DNA from: Ilex aquifolium
Taxonomy: Eukaryota > Streptophyta > Magnoliopsida > Aquifoliales > Aquifoliaceae
Direction of reading: 5' to 3'
DNA length: 64,000 bases
NCBI GenBank assembly: GCA_951799425.1
Contig: OX637394.1
Location: forward strand, 34,384,001-34,448,000
In this document: piece after piece, positions 20,414 through 33,535 of the stretch
Numbering within the stretch: position 1 is the stretch's first letter
Layout of the letters: each line of letters starts with the position of its first letter
The notes under the pieces: model-generated
What the model saw: only the letters and a program-made list of their open reading frames with translations
The model's database searches: none
What the model was told of the DNA's origin: nothing
Made by a program: the position numbers and the translations under genes

Positions 20414-21250
20414 ATGTCTTATAATTATTATGAAAATGTATCAAATGCCCCTTATTATGAAAATGTGTGTGAGATTTGTGATGACCTTGGGCTCATCTCT
20501 TGTATGTGCCAAATAAATTATCCGGTTCAAGACTTTGCATGCGAAAACTTTTATCCCAACCATTATGTTTCACCGAGTTATCCGAGTTATGGTTGGGAGA
20601 ATGAACCGTATAATTTTCCATCCAATCTCACACCACCAAATGAATTTTGTCATTATCCAACGTATGAGGACTTAACCGAACAAGCATTGGAAAATACTTT
20701 TTGCGAGTTTATGCAATGCCAATTGGAATTCAATGCCCAATTAGGCGAGTTTATGCAAAGCCAAATGGAATTCAATGCCCAAATAACTCAACAACTTGAT
20801 ACATTGACTAATGCTATAATTGTTATGCATGAAGAACAACACCTTGAGCATAGTCAATATATTGAGAATGATCCCCCCAATGAAATGCATATTAATGTTG
20901 AATCTCCCACCACTCTAGATTGTGAAACATTTAATGAAGTTATTATCTCACATGAGGCTAATGAGCCCAATGTCATTTTGCCATCTTTGAGTGGTGTTGA
21001 GATTCACATTTCTCAACTTGGGGAGGGCATTGCAATGGAGTCAAGTGTTGAAACTTGTAAAGAAAAATTGTATACTCCATTTGTGGGATTGCATAAACTT
21101 GCCTACACATCTATTTGGTTGAGAATTTTTAATCAACATCCTTTATATGTTTGGATAGATGGTTTAAGAAGGGCATTGATGCAACAAAAAAATTTTAAAA
21201 TCAAAAAAATCCATGGGCGTAAGGTCATATCCGAATTGAAGCCGGATTGA
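20414..21250 (+). CDS. Orphan ORF of element A (unit 2)
   Basis: Predicted product identical to that of unit 1. Confidence 0.6.
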   Translation: MSYNYYENVSNAPYYENVCEICDDLGLISCMCQINYPVQDFACENFYPNHYVSPSYPSYGWENEPYNFPSNLTPPNEFCHYPTYEDLTEQALENTFCEFMQCQLEFNAQLGEFMQSQMEFNAQITQQLDTLTNAIIVMHEEQHLEHSQYIENDPPNEMHINVESPTTLDCETFNEVIISHEANEPNVILPSLSGVEIHISQLGEGIAMESSVETCKEKLYTPFVGLHKLAYTSIWLRIFNQHPLYVWIDGLRRALMQQKNFKIKKIHGRKVISELKPD

Positions 21251-23481
21251 CATGAGCCCTTGTTGTTTTGTTTCCATGTACATAGTAGTTAGATATCTTT
21301 TATTGTCATATTTTTATTTTTCATGTCGTTGTAGTATAATGGTGAGTATCATTGTAGTGAAGTTTTTAACATAAAGCTTGTTTAAGAATCAGGAAGCACA
21401 CAAAGCAGAACAGTACCGATACTCGGTACCGGTACCCAGTACTGGTACTAAAAGTCTACTGGAATCGCAGTACCGGTACTCGGTACTGGTACCAAATGGT
21501 ACCGGTACCCAGTACCGGTACTGTTTGCCTGACAGACCCAATCTCTGCAATGCTGCTCCACCTGCTTTGAGGGCATCACCAGCATTTCTCCCCCATGTTC
21601 TAGTCTAAGTTGGGGGGTGTAAATGAGCTTTATGTGTTTCATTTTCTCTTTTATGTTTATATATATATATATAAAAAAAAAAAGGGGTATCTCATTTCCC
21701 ATTTTACCTTCATTGTTTTCATTGCATGACTCCTTGTGCATTGAGGACAATGCATAGTTTAAGTTGGGGGGTGAGGTGCACCATTCACATGTTCCACCAC
21801 TTTGTGTATAGAATAAGTTGGAAATGTGAAAATTTTGAAAAATTTTGGACAATTTTTGTGAAAAATAGTCAATATTGAACTATATTCCTCTATCCTAATT
21901 GTTATGGGATTTGTGAATTGCTTGATCTTCATTTTGAACTTTGAATACATGAGCACATTATAGAAGTTTATCCTATGCTTGAGTATCACATATGTGTTTT
22001 CTTTCAAACTCAACCATTGTGCACCTTGAATGTGTAATTTGGACAATTTACGGATTGAGTTCACATTTGAGTGCTTCACATGAATAGTGGAGATGAGTAA
22101 GTACCCGTGTGAGCTTTAGTGCCAATTCTTGTTGGAAGGAACTTACATTTACTCAAGGAACAATTTTTCAAATTCTAAATTTGTTCAATAATCTCATTAT
22201 GCTTGTTTTGGTTAGGTGTATTTGGGTAGTTGATTGACTTTGTCTTGATTGTACAATGCTCTCCCATGCCTATCTAGAAATGATCTTAGGCCATCTTTGA
22301 TGCTTTGAGCCTTAGCCTTTTTCTTGTGAAATTTTATCCCTAGTGCCATGATTGAGCCTTAATTGAATTCGTTTCTATGCCACACATGTAACCAAGCCAA
22401 TGAAAATGATAAATATCTACCTTACCTTGGTTGTTCCTAGTGCTAAGTTGGGTGATGATAAAAGAAAATGAATGATGGTGTGAAAAATCAAACAAAAGGG
22501 ATGAAGGATGTTGAAACTCAAAAGAGTTCAATGGAAAAAGAATGAAAATCCAAGAAAAGGAGTGAAAAAGGAGAAAAAGAATGAGAAAAAGAAAAGGGAA
22601 AAATGTAAAGGAAAAGAAAGAAAAGAAACAAAGGGTGTGGTGATGGTGTGAAAATCAAAATCCCATAAAAGGGAAGTGTTTTTCTAAGATTAAGGTCATT
22701 CACCCGGAACAACCCTCTTTGTTATCCTATATCCTTCGTTTCCCTTACCACAACATCACCCCAAGGCCTCATTACAACCCATGAAAGTCCTAAAAGATCT
22801 AGAGAAGCATGGGGGATGCATACGTTTAAAAGAACAAGAGAAGTTGATTTTGCTATCTAATGCCCTAGCATTCCTTTCATGAGATTATGCCAAGGTTGTT
22901 TCATTTTTATGCATACTTCATTTTTGGATTATATGTGAGCATACTTTGTGTTGTGCACAAGATTCCATCTCACATATACACATGGAGAGCATGCCCGGAT
23001 AATCATAGTGTTATTCATTTTGAGAGAACACCCTTGGTGAGTTTTTGCATCGAAGCTTAATGTGGATGGCCAAAGTAAATGTGAACTCCATTGTGTAAAT
23101 GTTTAAATTACATGTTCATTTCACACACACACGAGTTTTGAAAGGAAATGTGTATGTGGATACTCTAGAATAGCATTTACGGCTATGATATGTCTCACGC
23201 GTGATTTGTTCGGGTGTTTGAACCAAGTTGTTTTTAGTATTCCATTGCTAATTAAGATAAGGGAATATATTTTAAATATTGGATACTATGAAAAGAAGTT
23301 TGTAGGTACCTTCACTGGAAACCTTCACGAGACAAAACTCGTCCACTAGGGATCACCTAGGGGTTTAAAGGCTTGTTGCATGTGCTAAATGCAATATCGG
23401 AATTAGTATAGTTTTATTTTTTGTTTTCTTGCTTTTTACATTTTGTTTGCTAGGGACTAGCAAAGCTTAAGTTGGGGGGTG
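21251..23481 (+). mobile_element. Non-coding 3' region of unit 2
   Basis: Same contents as unit 1; palindrome cluster 21413-21522. A private variant is gctttatgtg near 21629. Confidence 0.8.
21325..21349 (+). other. tRNA-Asp 5'-end fragment (unit 2)
   Basis: Identical to unit 1. Confidence 0.75.
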
Positions 23482-25309
23482 TGATGAGCACATAATATTG
23501 CATATTTGAAGGGCTCATTACATGCATTTTAACTCAACTTTTGCATTTAAGTACTTAGAGTTAGCCGAAATTATGAATAATGTTGATATTTTGATGTTGC
23601 AAGTTTTTATTGCTTAAATCATGTATTTTAGGACATTCCAACTATGTTGGATGTGTGGTGAATGCATGGACACAATACATGAAGAATTGGAGGCTTAAAA
23701 GTGAAGAAATCAAGAAGGCATTGGTGCTTGGGAACAAGGGCACCAGCTGCAGCAACAATTGGAAGAACTGTCTCGGAATTCCTCCATTTTTACCATGATC
23801 TACTCAGAATTTGGAAAAGTTCAAAACATGAAAGTTGTAGATATGGGTGTCCTCTGTTTGGTGTCAAATTTCAGCCCAATCCAACGGTTAGATCAAGAGT
23901 TATGCCGATTCTACCGAAGGTGGTCCAGTGCAGAAAAAACAGTACCGGTACCTAGTACCGGTACTCCGGACCTTCTGGTCGCGAAAACAGCCTGTAACTC
24001 AACTTTGAGGCTTGGGGGTCCCACCTACACTTCTCCCACGCCTATCCCAACATTTCCTTACACATTTGCAGGCCTCCTACACTCAAGTGGAAGACTTTGA
24101 AGGCCAATGCATTGATGGAGGATGGGAGAGAAGTGGGCTGCCAGGGCTATGATCTCCTAGCCTGTCAAGCCATCCATTCAGCCCTCTCTTGATGGGAGCT
24201 CGTACACACAGCTAGGGGGGAGCCTCTTGGACGTTTTGGCAAGTCTCCACACAGCATATATTGAACATTACAAGCTTGTATAGGAGTTGGCTACCTAAGC
24301 TTAGTTTTTGCTCCATTGAGGAAGAAGATGAATAGTGTAATGTAATTTCGTTTTTGCATTTCTTCCATCCATTTCACTTGTAATCCTTTGTAAGAACTTG
24401 GTAAGCTTCATTTAATGTATTTAATGTTATTCACTGCAAGTTCATTTCAAGTTTAATCTTTCATTTTAGCTTTCACCATTGTTGCTTCCATGTTTTCTTC
24501 ATTTCTTAGCTTAAAATGGGTATTGCATATTTTCCTTCATAGCTTTAGATTTCTTGCTTCAAGTTAAGTTTCATGCTTTAAATCTCCATTTCTCTTCCAT
24601 GCCCATCTACATTATGCTTGTCTTGCATTTTTAATATGAGTAGCTAGGATTTAAGTTGGTTAATCCAAGGGAAAATTCCTCTTGGGAATACCATTTTCAA
24701 CTCTTCTTCATTCCTCCCTTTAGAGTCAAATGGTTCGGTTTGACGGGGTTGAGAGTGGATGAGTTGGTGAGCCTTTGATATTCCGTAGGCCTAGTCACGG
24801 TTTATGCTTAGATACTCACCAATCTCGTCCCTAGCTTCCCCCGAATCAATCGTTCATTCATGCTCAATCGGAGGAAGGCTTTGAGTTGATTTGGTATTCC
24901 CATTGGAATGAACCATTTGGATTAGCCAACACTTGCTTTCTTGCATTTTCATTTTGAACAAAACTCACCAAAACACAAATACAAGATTTTACACTTTCTT
25001 TTCACTTTTGCAAAATCACTTTCACAAAACTCCATTTCCTTCCCTGAGGAGACGACCTTGGAATATTTTCCAAGTAAAACACACGACCACAAAAGACTCC
25101 TTGCGATTGGGGAGCACTTTTGTTCACCACACACGCATTTCATTTCATAACATTTTGTTCATTCCATTCATTTCCATCACCATTCCATTGTTGCCTAATC
25201 TTTTGCATCATTCCGAGTGAGAGTGACACTCACCCATTCCTATAAGCCATACACACATTTAGGGATGATGTTTAGAGGTTAGGATACAACAACGTTTTCC
25301 AATCAATCA
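23482..25309 (+). mobile_element. Array A LTR 3
   Basis: 1828 bp, no difference from LTR 2 noticed by eye. Confidence 0.95.
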
Positions 25310-25312
25310 TTT

Positions 25313-25330
25313 TGGCGCCGTTGCCGGGGA
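25313..25330 (+). promoter_or_regulatory. Primer binding site, tRNA-Asp (unit 3)
   Basis: Identical to the unit 1 site. Confidence 0.9.
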
Positions 25331-25441
25331 AGGTAAAGCGTCGAGTTCGAGGGTGATTTTGGGACGGCATAAGGTAAGTCTTGTGATTTTCATCACGGGC
25401 CAAGGTATGTCGTCTAACTTGTAAATATTTTGTTTTATATA

Positions 25442-26278
25442 ATGTCTTATAATTATTATGAAAATGTATCAAATGCCCCTTATTATGAAAATGTGTGTGA
25501 GATTTGTGATGACCTTGGGCTCATCTCTTGTATGTGCCAAATAAATTATCCGGTTCAAGACTTTGCATGCGAAAACTTTTATCCCAACCATTATGTTTCA
25601 CCGAGTTATCCGAGTTATGGTTGGGAGAATGAACCGTATAATTTTCCATCCAATCTCACACCACCAAATGAATTTTGTCATTATCCAACGTATGAGGACT
25701 TAACCGAACAAGCATTGGAAAATACTTTTTGCGAGTTTATGCAATGCCAATTGGAATTCAATGCCCAATTAGGCGAGTTTATGCAAAGCCAAATGGAATT
25801 CAATGCCCAAATAACTCAACAACTTGATACATTGACTAATGCTATAATTGTTATGCATGAAGAACAACACCTTGAGCATAGTCAATATATTGAGAATGAT
25901 CCCCCCAATGAAATGCATATTAATGTTGAATCTCCCACCACTCTAGATTGTGAAACATTTAATGAAGTTATTATCTCACATGAGGCTAATGAGCCCAATG
26001 TCATTTTGCCATCTTTGAGTGGTGTTGAGATTCACATTTCTCAACTTGGGGAGGGCATTGCAATGGAGTCAAGTGTTGAAACTTGTAAAGAAAAATTGTA
26101 TACTCCATTTGTGGGATTGCATAAACTTGCCTACACATCTATTTGGTTGAGAATTTTTAATCAACATCCTTTATATGTTTGGATAGATGGTTTAAGAAGG
26201 GCATTGATGCAACAAAAAAATTTTAAAATCAAAAAAATCCATGGGCGTAAGGTCATATCCGAATTGAAGCCGGATTGA
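25442..26278 (+). CDS. Orphan ORF of element A (unit 3)
   Basis: Predicted product identical to that of unit 1. Confidence 0.6.
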   Translation: MSYNYYENVSNAPYYENVCEICDDLGLISCMCQINYPVQDFACENFYPNHYVSPSYPSYGWENEPYNFPSNLTPPNEFCHYPTYEDLTEQALENTFCEFMQCQLEFNAQLGEFMQSQMEFNAQITQQLDTLTNAIIVMHEEQHLEHSQYIENDPPNEMHINVESPTTLDCETFNEVIISHEANEPNVILPSLSGVEIHISQLGEGIAMESSVETCKEKLYTPFVGLHKLAYTSIWLRIFNQHPLYVWIDGLRRALMQQKNFKIKKIHGRKVISELKPD

Positions 26279-28508
26279 CATGAGCCCTTGTTGTTTTGTT
26301 TCCATGTACATAGTAGTTAGATATCTTTTATTGTCATATTTTTATTTTTCATGTCGTTGTAGTATAATGGTGAGTATCATTGTAGTGAAGTTTTTAACAT
26401 AAAGCTTGTTTAAGAATCAGGAAGCACACAAAGCAGAACAGTACCGATACTCGGTACCGGTACCCAGTACTGGTACTAAAAGTCTACTGGAATCGCAGTA
26501 CCGGTACTCGGTACTGGTACCAAATGGTACCGGTACCCAGTACCGGTACTGTTTGCCTGACAGACCCAATCTCTGCAATGCTGCTCAACCTGCTTTGAGG
26601 GCATCACCAGCATTTCTCCCCCATGTTCTAGTCTAAGTTGGGGGGTGTAAATGAGCTTTGTGTGTTTCATTTTCTCTTTTATGTTTATATATATATATAT
26701 AAAAAAAAAAGGGGTATCTCATTTCCCATTTTACCTTCATTGTTTTCATTGCATGACTCCTTGTGCATTGAGGACAATGCATAGTTTAAGTTGGGGGGTG
26801 AGGTGCACCATTCACATGTTCCACCACTTTGTGTATAGAATAAGTTGGAAATGTGAAAATTTTGAAAAAATTTGGACAATTTTTGTGAAAAATAGTCAAT
26901 ATTGAACTATATTCCTCTATCCTAATTGTTATGGGATTTGTGAATTGCTTGATCTTCATTTTGAACTTTGAATACATGAGCACATTATAGAAGTTTATCC
27001 TATGCTTGAGTATCACATATGTGTTTTCTTTCAAACTCAACCATTGTGCACCTTGAATGTGTAATTTGGACAATTTACGGATTGAGTTCACATTTGAGTG
27101 CTTCACATGAATAGTGGAGATGAGTAAGTACCCGTGTGAGCTTTAGTGCCAATTCTTGTTGGAAGGAACTTACATTTACTCAAGGAACAATTTTTCAAAT
27201 TCTAAATTTGTTCAATAATCTCATTATGCTTGTTTTGGTTAGGTGTATTTGGGTAGTTGATTGACTTTGTCTTGATTGTACAATGCTCTCCCATGCCTAT
27301 CTAGAAATGATCTTAGGCCATCTTTGATGCTTTGAGCCTTAGCCTTTTTCTTGTGAAATTTTATCCCTAGTGCCATGATTGAGCCTTAATTGAATTCGTT
27401 TCTATGCCACACATGTAACCAAGCCAATGAAAATGATAAATATCTACCTTACCTTGGTTGTTCCTAGTGCTAAGTTGGGTGATGATAAAAGAAAATGAAT
27501 GATGGTGTGAAAAATCAAACAAAAGGGATGAAGGATGTTGAAACTCAAAAGAGTTCAATGGAAAAAGAATGAAAATCCAAGAAAAGGAGTGAAAAAGGAG
27601 AAAAAGAATGAGAAAAAGAAAAGGGAAAAATGTAAAGGAAAAGAAAGAAAAGAAACAAAGGGTGTGGTGATGGTGTGAAAATCAAAATCCCATAAAAGGG
27701 AAGTGTTTTTCTAAGATTAAGGTCATTCACCCGGAACAACCCTCTTTGTTATCCTATATCCTTCGTTTCCCTTACCACAACATCACCCCAAGGCCTCATT
27801 ACAACCCATGAAAGTCCTAAAAGATCTAGAGAAGCATGGGGGATGCATACGTTTAAAAGAACAAGAGAAGTTGATTTTGCTATCTAATGCCCTAGCATTC
27901 CTTTCATGAGATTATGCCAAGGTTGTTTCATTTTTATGCATACTTCATTTTTGGATTATATGTGAGCATACTTTGTGTTGTGCACAAGATTCCATCTCAC
28001 ATATACACATGGAGAGCATGCCCGGATAATCATAGTGTTATTCATTTTGAGAGAACACCCTTGGTGAGTTTTTGCATCGAAGCTTAATGTGGATGGCCAA
28101 AGTAAATGTGAACTCCATTGTGTAAATGTTTAAATTACATGTTCATTTCACACACACACGAGTTTTGAAAGGAAATGTGTATGTGGATACTCTAGAATAG
28201 CATTTACGGCTATGATATGTCTCACGCGTGATTTGTTCGGGTGTTTGAACCAAGTTGTTTTTAGTATTCCATTGCTAATTAAGATAAGGGAATATATTTT
28301 AAATATTGGATACTATGAAAAGAAGTTTGTAGGTACCTTCACTGGAAACCTTCACGAGACAAAACTCGTCCACTAGGGATCACCTAGGGGTTTAAAGGCT
28401 TGTTGCATGTGCTAAATGCAATATCGGAATTAGTATAGTTTTATTTTTTGTTTTCTTGCTTTTTACATTTTGTTTGCTAGGGACTAGCAAAGCTTAAGTT
28501 GGGGGGTG
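26279..28508 (+). mobile_element. Non-coding 3' region of unit 3
   Basis: As unit 1, with palindrome cluster 26441-26550. Private variants are gctcaacctgc near 26585 and an extra A in the A-run near 26865. Confidence 0.8.
26353..26377 (+). other. tRNA-Asp 5'-end fragment (unit 3)
   Basis: Identical to unit 1. Confidence 0.75.
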
Positions 28509-30336
28509 TGATGAGCACATAATATTGCATATTTGAAGGGCTCATTACATGCATTTTAACTCAACTTTTGCATTTAAGTACTTAGAGTTAGCCGAAATTA
28601 TGAATAATGTTGATATTTTGATGTTGCAAGTTTTTATTGCTTAAATCATGTATTTTAGGACATTCCAACTATGTTGGATGTGTGGTGAATGCATGGACAC
28701 AATACATGAAGAATTGGAGGCTTAAAAGTGAAGAAATCAAGAAGGCATTGGTGCTTGGGAACAAGGGCACCAGCTGCAGCAACAATTGGAAGAACTGTCT
28801 CGGAATTCCTCCATTTTTACCATGATCTACTCAGAATTTGGAAAAGTTCAAAACATGAAAGTTGTAGATATGGGTGTCCTCTGTTTGGTGTCAAATTTCA
28901 GCCCAATCCAACGGTTAGATCAAGAGTTATGCCGATTCTACCGAAGGTGGTCCAGTGCAGAAAAAACAGTACCGGTACCTAGTACCGGTACTCCGGACCT
29001 TCTGGTCGCGAAAACAGCCTGTAACTCAACTTTGAGGCTTGGGGGTCCCACCTACACTTCTCCCACGCCTATCCCAACATTTCCTTACACATTTGCAGGC
29101 CTCCTACACTCAAGTGGAAGACTTTGAAGGCCAATGCATTGATGGAGGATGGGAGAGAAGTGGGCTGCCAGGGCTATGATCTCCTAGCCTGTCAAGCCAT
29201 CCATTCAGCCCTCTCTTGATGGGAGCTCGTACACACAGCTAGGGGGGAGCCTCTTGGACGTTTTGGCAAGTCTCCACACAGCATATATTGAACATTACAA
29301 GCTTGTATAGGAGTTGGCTACCTAAGCTTAGTTTTTGCTCCATTGAGGAAGAAGATGAATAGTGTAATGTAATTTCGTTTTTGCATTTCTTCCATCCATT
29401 TCACTTGTAATCCTTTGTAAGAACTTGGTAAGCTTCATTTAATGTATTTAATGTTATTCACTGCAAGTTCATTTCAAGTTTAATCTTTCATTTTAGCTTT
29501 CACCATTGTTGCTTCCATGTTTTCTTCATTTCTTAGCTTAAAATGGGTATTGCATATTTTCCTTCATAGCTTTAGATTTCTTGCTTCAAGTTAAGTTTCA
29601 TGCTTTAAATCTCCATTTCTCTTCCATGCCCATCTACATTATGCTTGTCTTGCATTTTTAATATGAGTAGCTAGGATTTAAGTTGGTTAATCCAAGGGAA
29701 AATTCCTCTTGGGAATACCATTTTCAACTCTTCTTCATTCCTCCCTTTAGAGTCAAATGGTTCGGTTTGACGGGGTTGAGAGTGGATGAGTTGGTGAGCC
29801 TTTGATATTCCGTAGGCCTAGTCACGGTTTATGCTTAGATACTCACCAATCTCGTCCCTAGCTTCCCCCGAATCAATCGTTCATTCATGCTCAATCGGAG
29901 GAAGGCTTTGAGTTGATTTGGTATTCCCATTGGAATGAACCATTTGGATTAGCCAACACTTGCTTTCTTGCATTTTCATTTTGAACAAAACTCACCAAAA
30001 CACAAATACAAGATTTTACACTTTCTTTTCACTTTTGCAAAATCACTTTCACAAAACTCCATTTCCTTCCCTGAGGAGACGACCTTGGAATATTTTCCAA
30101 GTAAAACACACGACCACAAAAGACTCCTTGCGATTGGGGAGCACTTTTGTTCACCACACACGCATTTCATTTCATAACATTTTGTTCATTCCATTCATTT
30201 CCATCACCATTCCATTGTTGCCTAATCTTTTGCATCATTCCGAGTGAGAGTGACACTCACCCATTCCTATAAGCCATACACACATTTAGGGATGATGTTT
30301 AGAGGTTAGGATACAACAACGTTTTCCAATCAATCA
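28509..30336 (+). mobile_element. Array A LTR 4
   Basis: 1828 bp, same variant pattern as LTRs 2 and 3. Confidence 0.95.
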
Positions 30337-30339
30337 TTT

Positions 30340-30357
30340 TGGCGCCGTTGCCGGGGA
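30340..30357 (+). promoter_or_regulatory. Primer binding site, tRNA-Asp (unit 4)
   Basis: Identical to the unit 1 site. Confidence 0.9.
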
Positions 30358-30468
30358 AGGTAAAGCGTCGAGTTCGAGGGTGATTTTGGGACGGCATAAG
30401 GTAAGTCTTGTGATTTTCATCACGGGCCAAGGTATGTCGTCTAACTTGTAAATATTTTGTTTTATATA

Positions 30469-31305
30469 ATGTCTTATAATTATTATGAAAATGTATCAAA
30501 TGCCCCTTATTATGAAAATGTGTGTGAGATTTGTGATGACCTTGGGCTCATCTCTTGTATGTGCCAAATAAATTATCCGGTTCAAGACTTTGCATGCGAA
30601 AACTTTTATCCCAACCATTATGTTTCACCGAGTTATCCGAGTTATGGTTGGGAGAATGAACCGTATAATTTTCCATCCAATCTCACACCACCAAATGAAT
30701 TTTGTCATTATCCAACGTATGAGGACTTAACCGAACAAGCATTGGAAAATACTTTTTGCGAGTTTATGCAATGCCAATTGGAATTCAATGCCCAATTAGG
30801 CGAGTTTATGCAAAGCCAAATGGAATTCAATGCCCAAATAACTCAACAACTTGATACATTGACTAATGCTATAATTGTTATGCATGAAGAACAACACCTT
30901 GAGCATAGTCAATATATTGAGAATGATCCCCCCAATGAAATGCATATTAATGTTGAATCTCCCACCACTCTAGATTGTGAAACATTTAATGAAGTTATTA
31001 TCTCACATGAGGCTAATGAGCCCAATGTCATTTTGCCATCTTTGAGTGGTGTTGAGATTCACATTTCTCAACTTGGGGAGGGCATTGCAATGGAGTCAAG
31101 TGTTGAAACTTGTAAAGAAAAATTGTATACTCCATTTGTGGGATTGCATAAACTTGCCTACACATCTATTTGGTTGAGAATTTTTAATCAACATCCTTTA
31201 TATGTTTGGATAGATGGTTTAAGAAGGGCATTGATGCAACAAAAAAATTTTAAAATCAAAAAAATCCATGGGCGTAAGGTCATATCCGAATTGAAGCCGG
31301 ATTGA
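30469..31305 (+). CDS. Orphan ORF of element A (unit 4)
   Basis: Predicted product identical to that of unit 1. Confidence 0.6.
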   Translation: MSYNYYENVSNAPYYENVCEICDDLGLISCMCQINYPVQDFACENFYPNHYVSPSYPSYGWENEPYNFPSNLTPPNEFCHYPTYEDLTEQALENTFCEFMQCQLEFNAQLGEFMQSQMEFNAQITQQLDTLTNAIIVMHEEQHLEHSQYIENDPPNEMHINVESPTTLDCETFNEVIISHEANEPNVILPSLSGVEIHISQLGEGIAMESSVETCKEKLYTPFVGLHKLAYTSIWLRIFNQHPLYVWIDGLRRALMQQKNFKIKKIHGRKVISELKPD

Positions 31306-33535
31306 CATGAGCCCTTGTTGTTTTGTTTCCATGTACATAGTAGTTAGATATCTTTTATTGTCATATTTTTATTTTTCATGTCGTTGTAGTATAATGGTGA
31401 GTATCATTGTAGTGAAGTTTTTAACATAAAGCTTGTTTAAGAATCAGGAAGCACACAAAGCAGAACAGTACCGATACTCGGTACCGGTACCCAGTACCGG
31501 TACTAAAAGTCTACTGGAATCGCAGTACCGGTACTCGGTACTGGTACCAAATGGTACCGGTACCCAGTACCGGTACTGTTTGCCTGACAGACCCAATCTC
31601 TGCAATGCTGCTCCACCTGCTTTGAGGGCATCACCAGCATTTCTCCCCCATGTTCTAGTCTAAGTTGGGGGGTGTAAATGAGCTTTGTGTGTTTAATTTT
31701 CTCTTTTATGTTTATATATATATATAAAAAAAAAAAAGGGGTATCTCATTTCCCATTTTACCTTCATTGTTTTCATTGCATGACTCCTTGTGCATTGAGG
31801 ACAATGCATAGTTTAAGTTGGGGGGTGAGGTGCACCATTCACATGTTCCACCACTTTGTGTATAGAATAAGTTGGAAATGTGAAAATTTTGAAAAATTTT
31901 GGACAATTTTTGTGAAAAATAGTCAATATTGAACTATATTCCTCTATCCTAATTGTTATGGGATTTGTGAATTGCTTGATCTTCATTTTGAACTTTGAAT
32001 ACATGAGCACATTATAGAAGTTTATCCTATGCTTGAGTATCACATATGTGTTTTCTTTCAAACTCAACCATTGTGCACCTTGAATGTGTAATTTGGACAA
32101 TTTACGGATTGAGTTCACATTTGAGTGCTTCACATGAATAGTAGAGATGAGTAAGTACCCGTGTGAGCTTTAGTGTCAATTCTTGTTGGAAGGAACTTAC
32201 ATTTACTCAAGGAACAATTTTTCAAATTCTAAATTTGTTCAATAATCTCATTATGCTTGTTTTGGTTAGGTGTATTTGGGTAGTTGATTGACTTTGTCTT
32301 GATTGTACAATGCTCTCCCATGCCTATCTAGAAATGATCTTAGGCCATCTTTGATGCTTTGAGCCTTAGCCTTTTTCTTGTGAAATTTTATCCCTAGTGC
32401 CATGATTGAGCCTTAATTGAATTCGTTTCTATGCCACACATGTAACCAAGCCAATGAAAATGATAAATATCTACCTTACCTTGGTTGTTCCTAGTGCTAA
32501 GTTGGGTGATGATAAAAGAAAAGGAATGATGGTGTGAAAAATCAAACAAAAGGGATGAAGGATGTTGAAACTCAAAAGAGTTCAATGGAAAAAGAATGAA
32601 AATCCAAGAAAAGGAGTGAAAAAGGAGAAAAAGAATGAGAAAAAGAAAAGGGAAAAATGTAAAGGAAAAGAAAGAAAAGAAACAAAGGGTGTGGTGATGG
32701 TGTGAAAATCAAAATCCCATAAAAGGGAAGTGTTTTTCTAAGATTAAGGTCATTCACCCGGAACAACCCTCTTTGTTATCCTATATCCTTCGTTTCCCTT
32801 ACCACAACATCACCCCAAGGCCTCATTACAACCCATGAAAGTCCTAAAAGATCTAGAGAAGCATGGGGGATGCATACGTTTAAAAGAACAAGAGAAGTTG
32901 ATTTTGCTATCTAATGCCCTAGCATTCCTTTCATGAGATTATGCCAAGGTTGTTTCATTTTTATGCATACTTCATTTTTGGATTATATGTGAGCATACTT
33001 TGTGTTGTGCACAAGATTCCATCTCACATATACACATGGAGAGCATGCCCGGATAATCATAGTGTTATTCATTTTGAGAGAACACCCTTGGTGAGTTTTT
33101 GCATCGAAGCTTAATGTGGATGGCCAAAGTAAATGTGAACTCCATTGTGTAAATGTTTAAATTACATGTTCATTTCACACACACACGAGTTTTGAAAGGA
33201 AATGTGTATGTGGATACTCTAGAATAGCATTTACGGCTATGATATGTCTCACGCGTGATTTGTTCGGGTGTTTGAACCAAGTTGTTTTTAGTATTCCATT
33301 GCTAATTAAGATAAGGGAATATATTTTAAATATTGGATACTATGAAAAGAAGTTTGTAGGTACCTTCACTGGAAACCTTCACGAGACAAAACTCGTCCAC
33401 TAGGGATCACCTAGGGGTTTAAAGGCTTGTTGCATGTGCTAAATGCAATATCGGAATTAGTATAGTTTTATTTTTTGTTTTCTTGCTTTTTACATTTTGT
33501 TTGCTAGGGACTAGCAAAGCTTAAGTTGGGGGGTG
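31306..33535 (+). mobile_element. Non-coding 3' region of unit 4
   Basis: As unit 1, with palindrome cluster 31468-31577. It shares tagagatgag (near 32142) and aaaggaatgatgg (near 32520) with unit 5 only. Confidence 0.8.
31380..31404 (+). other. tRNA-Asp 5'-end fragment (unit 4)
   Basis: Identical to unit 1. Confidence 0.75.
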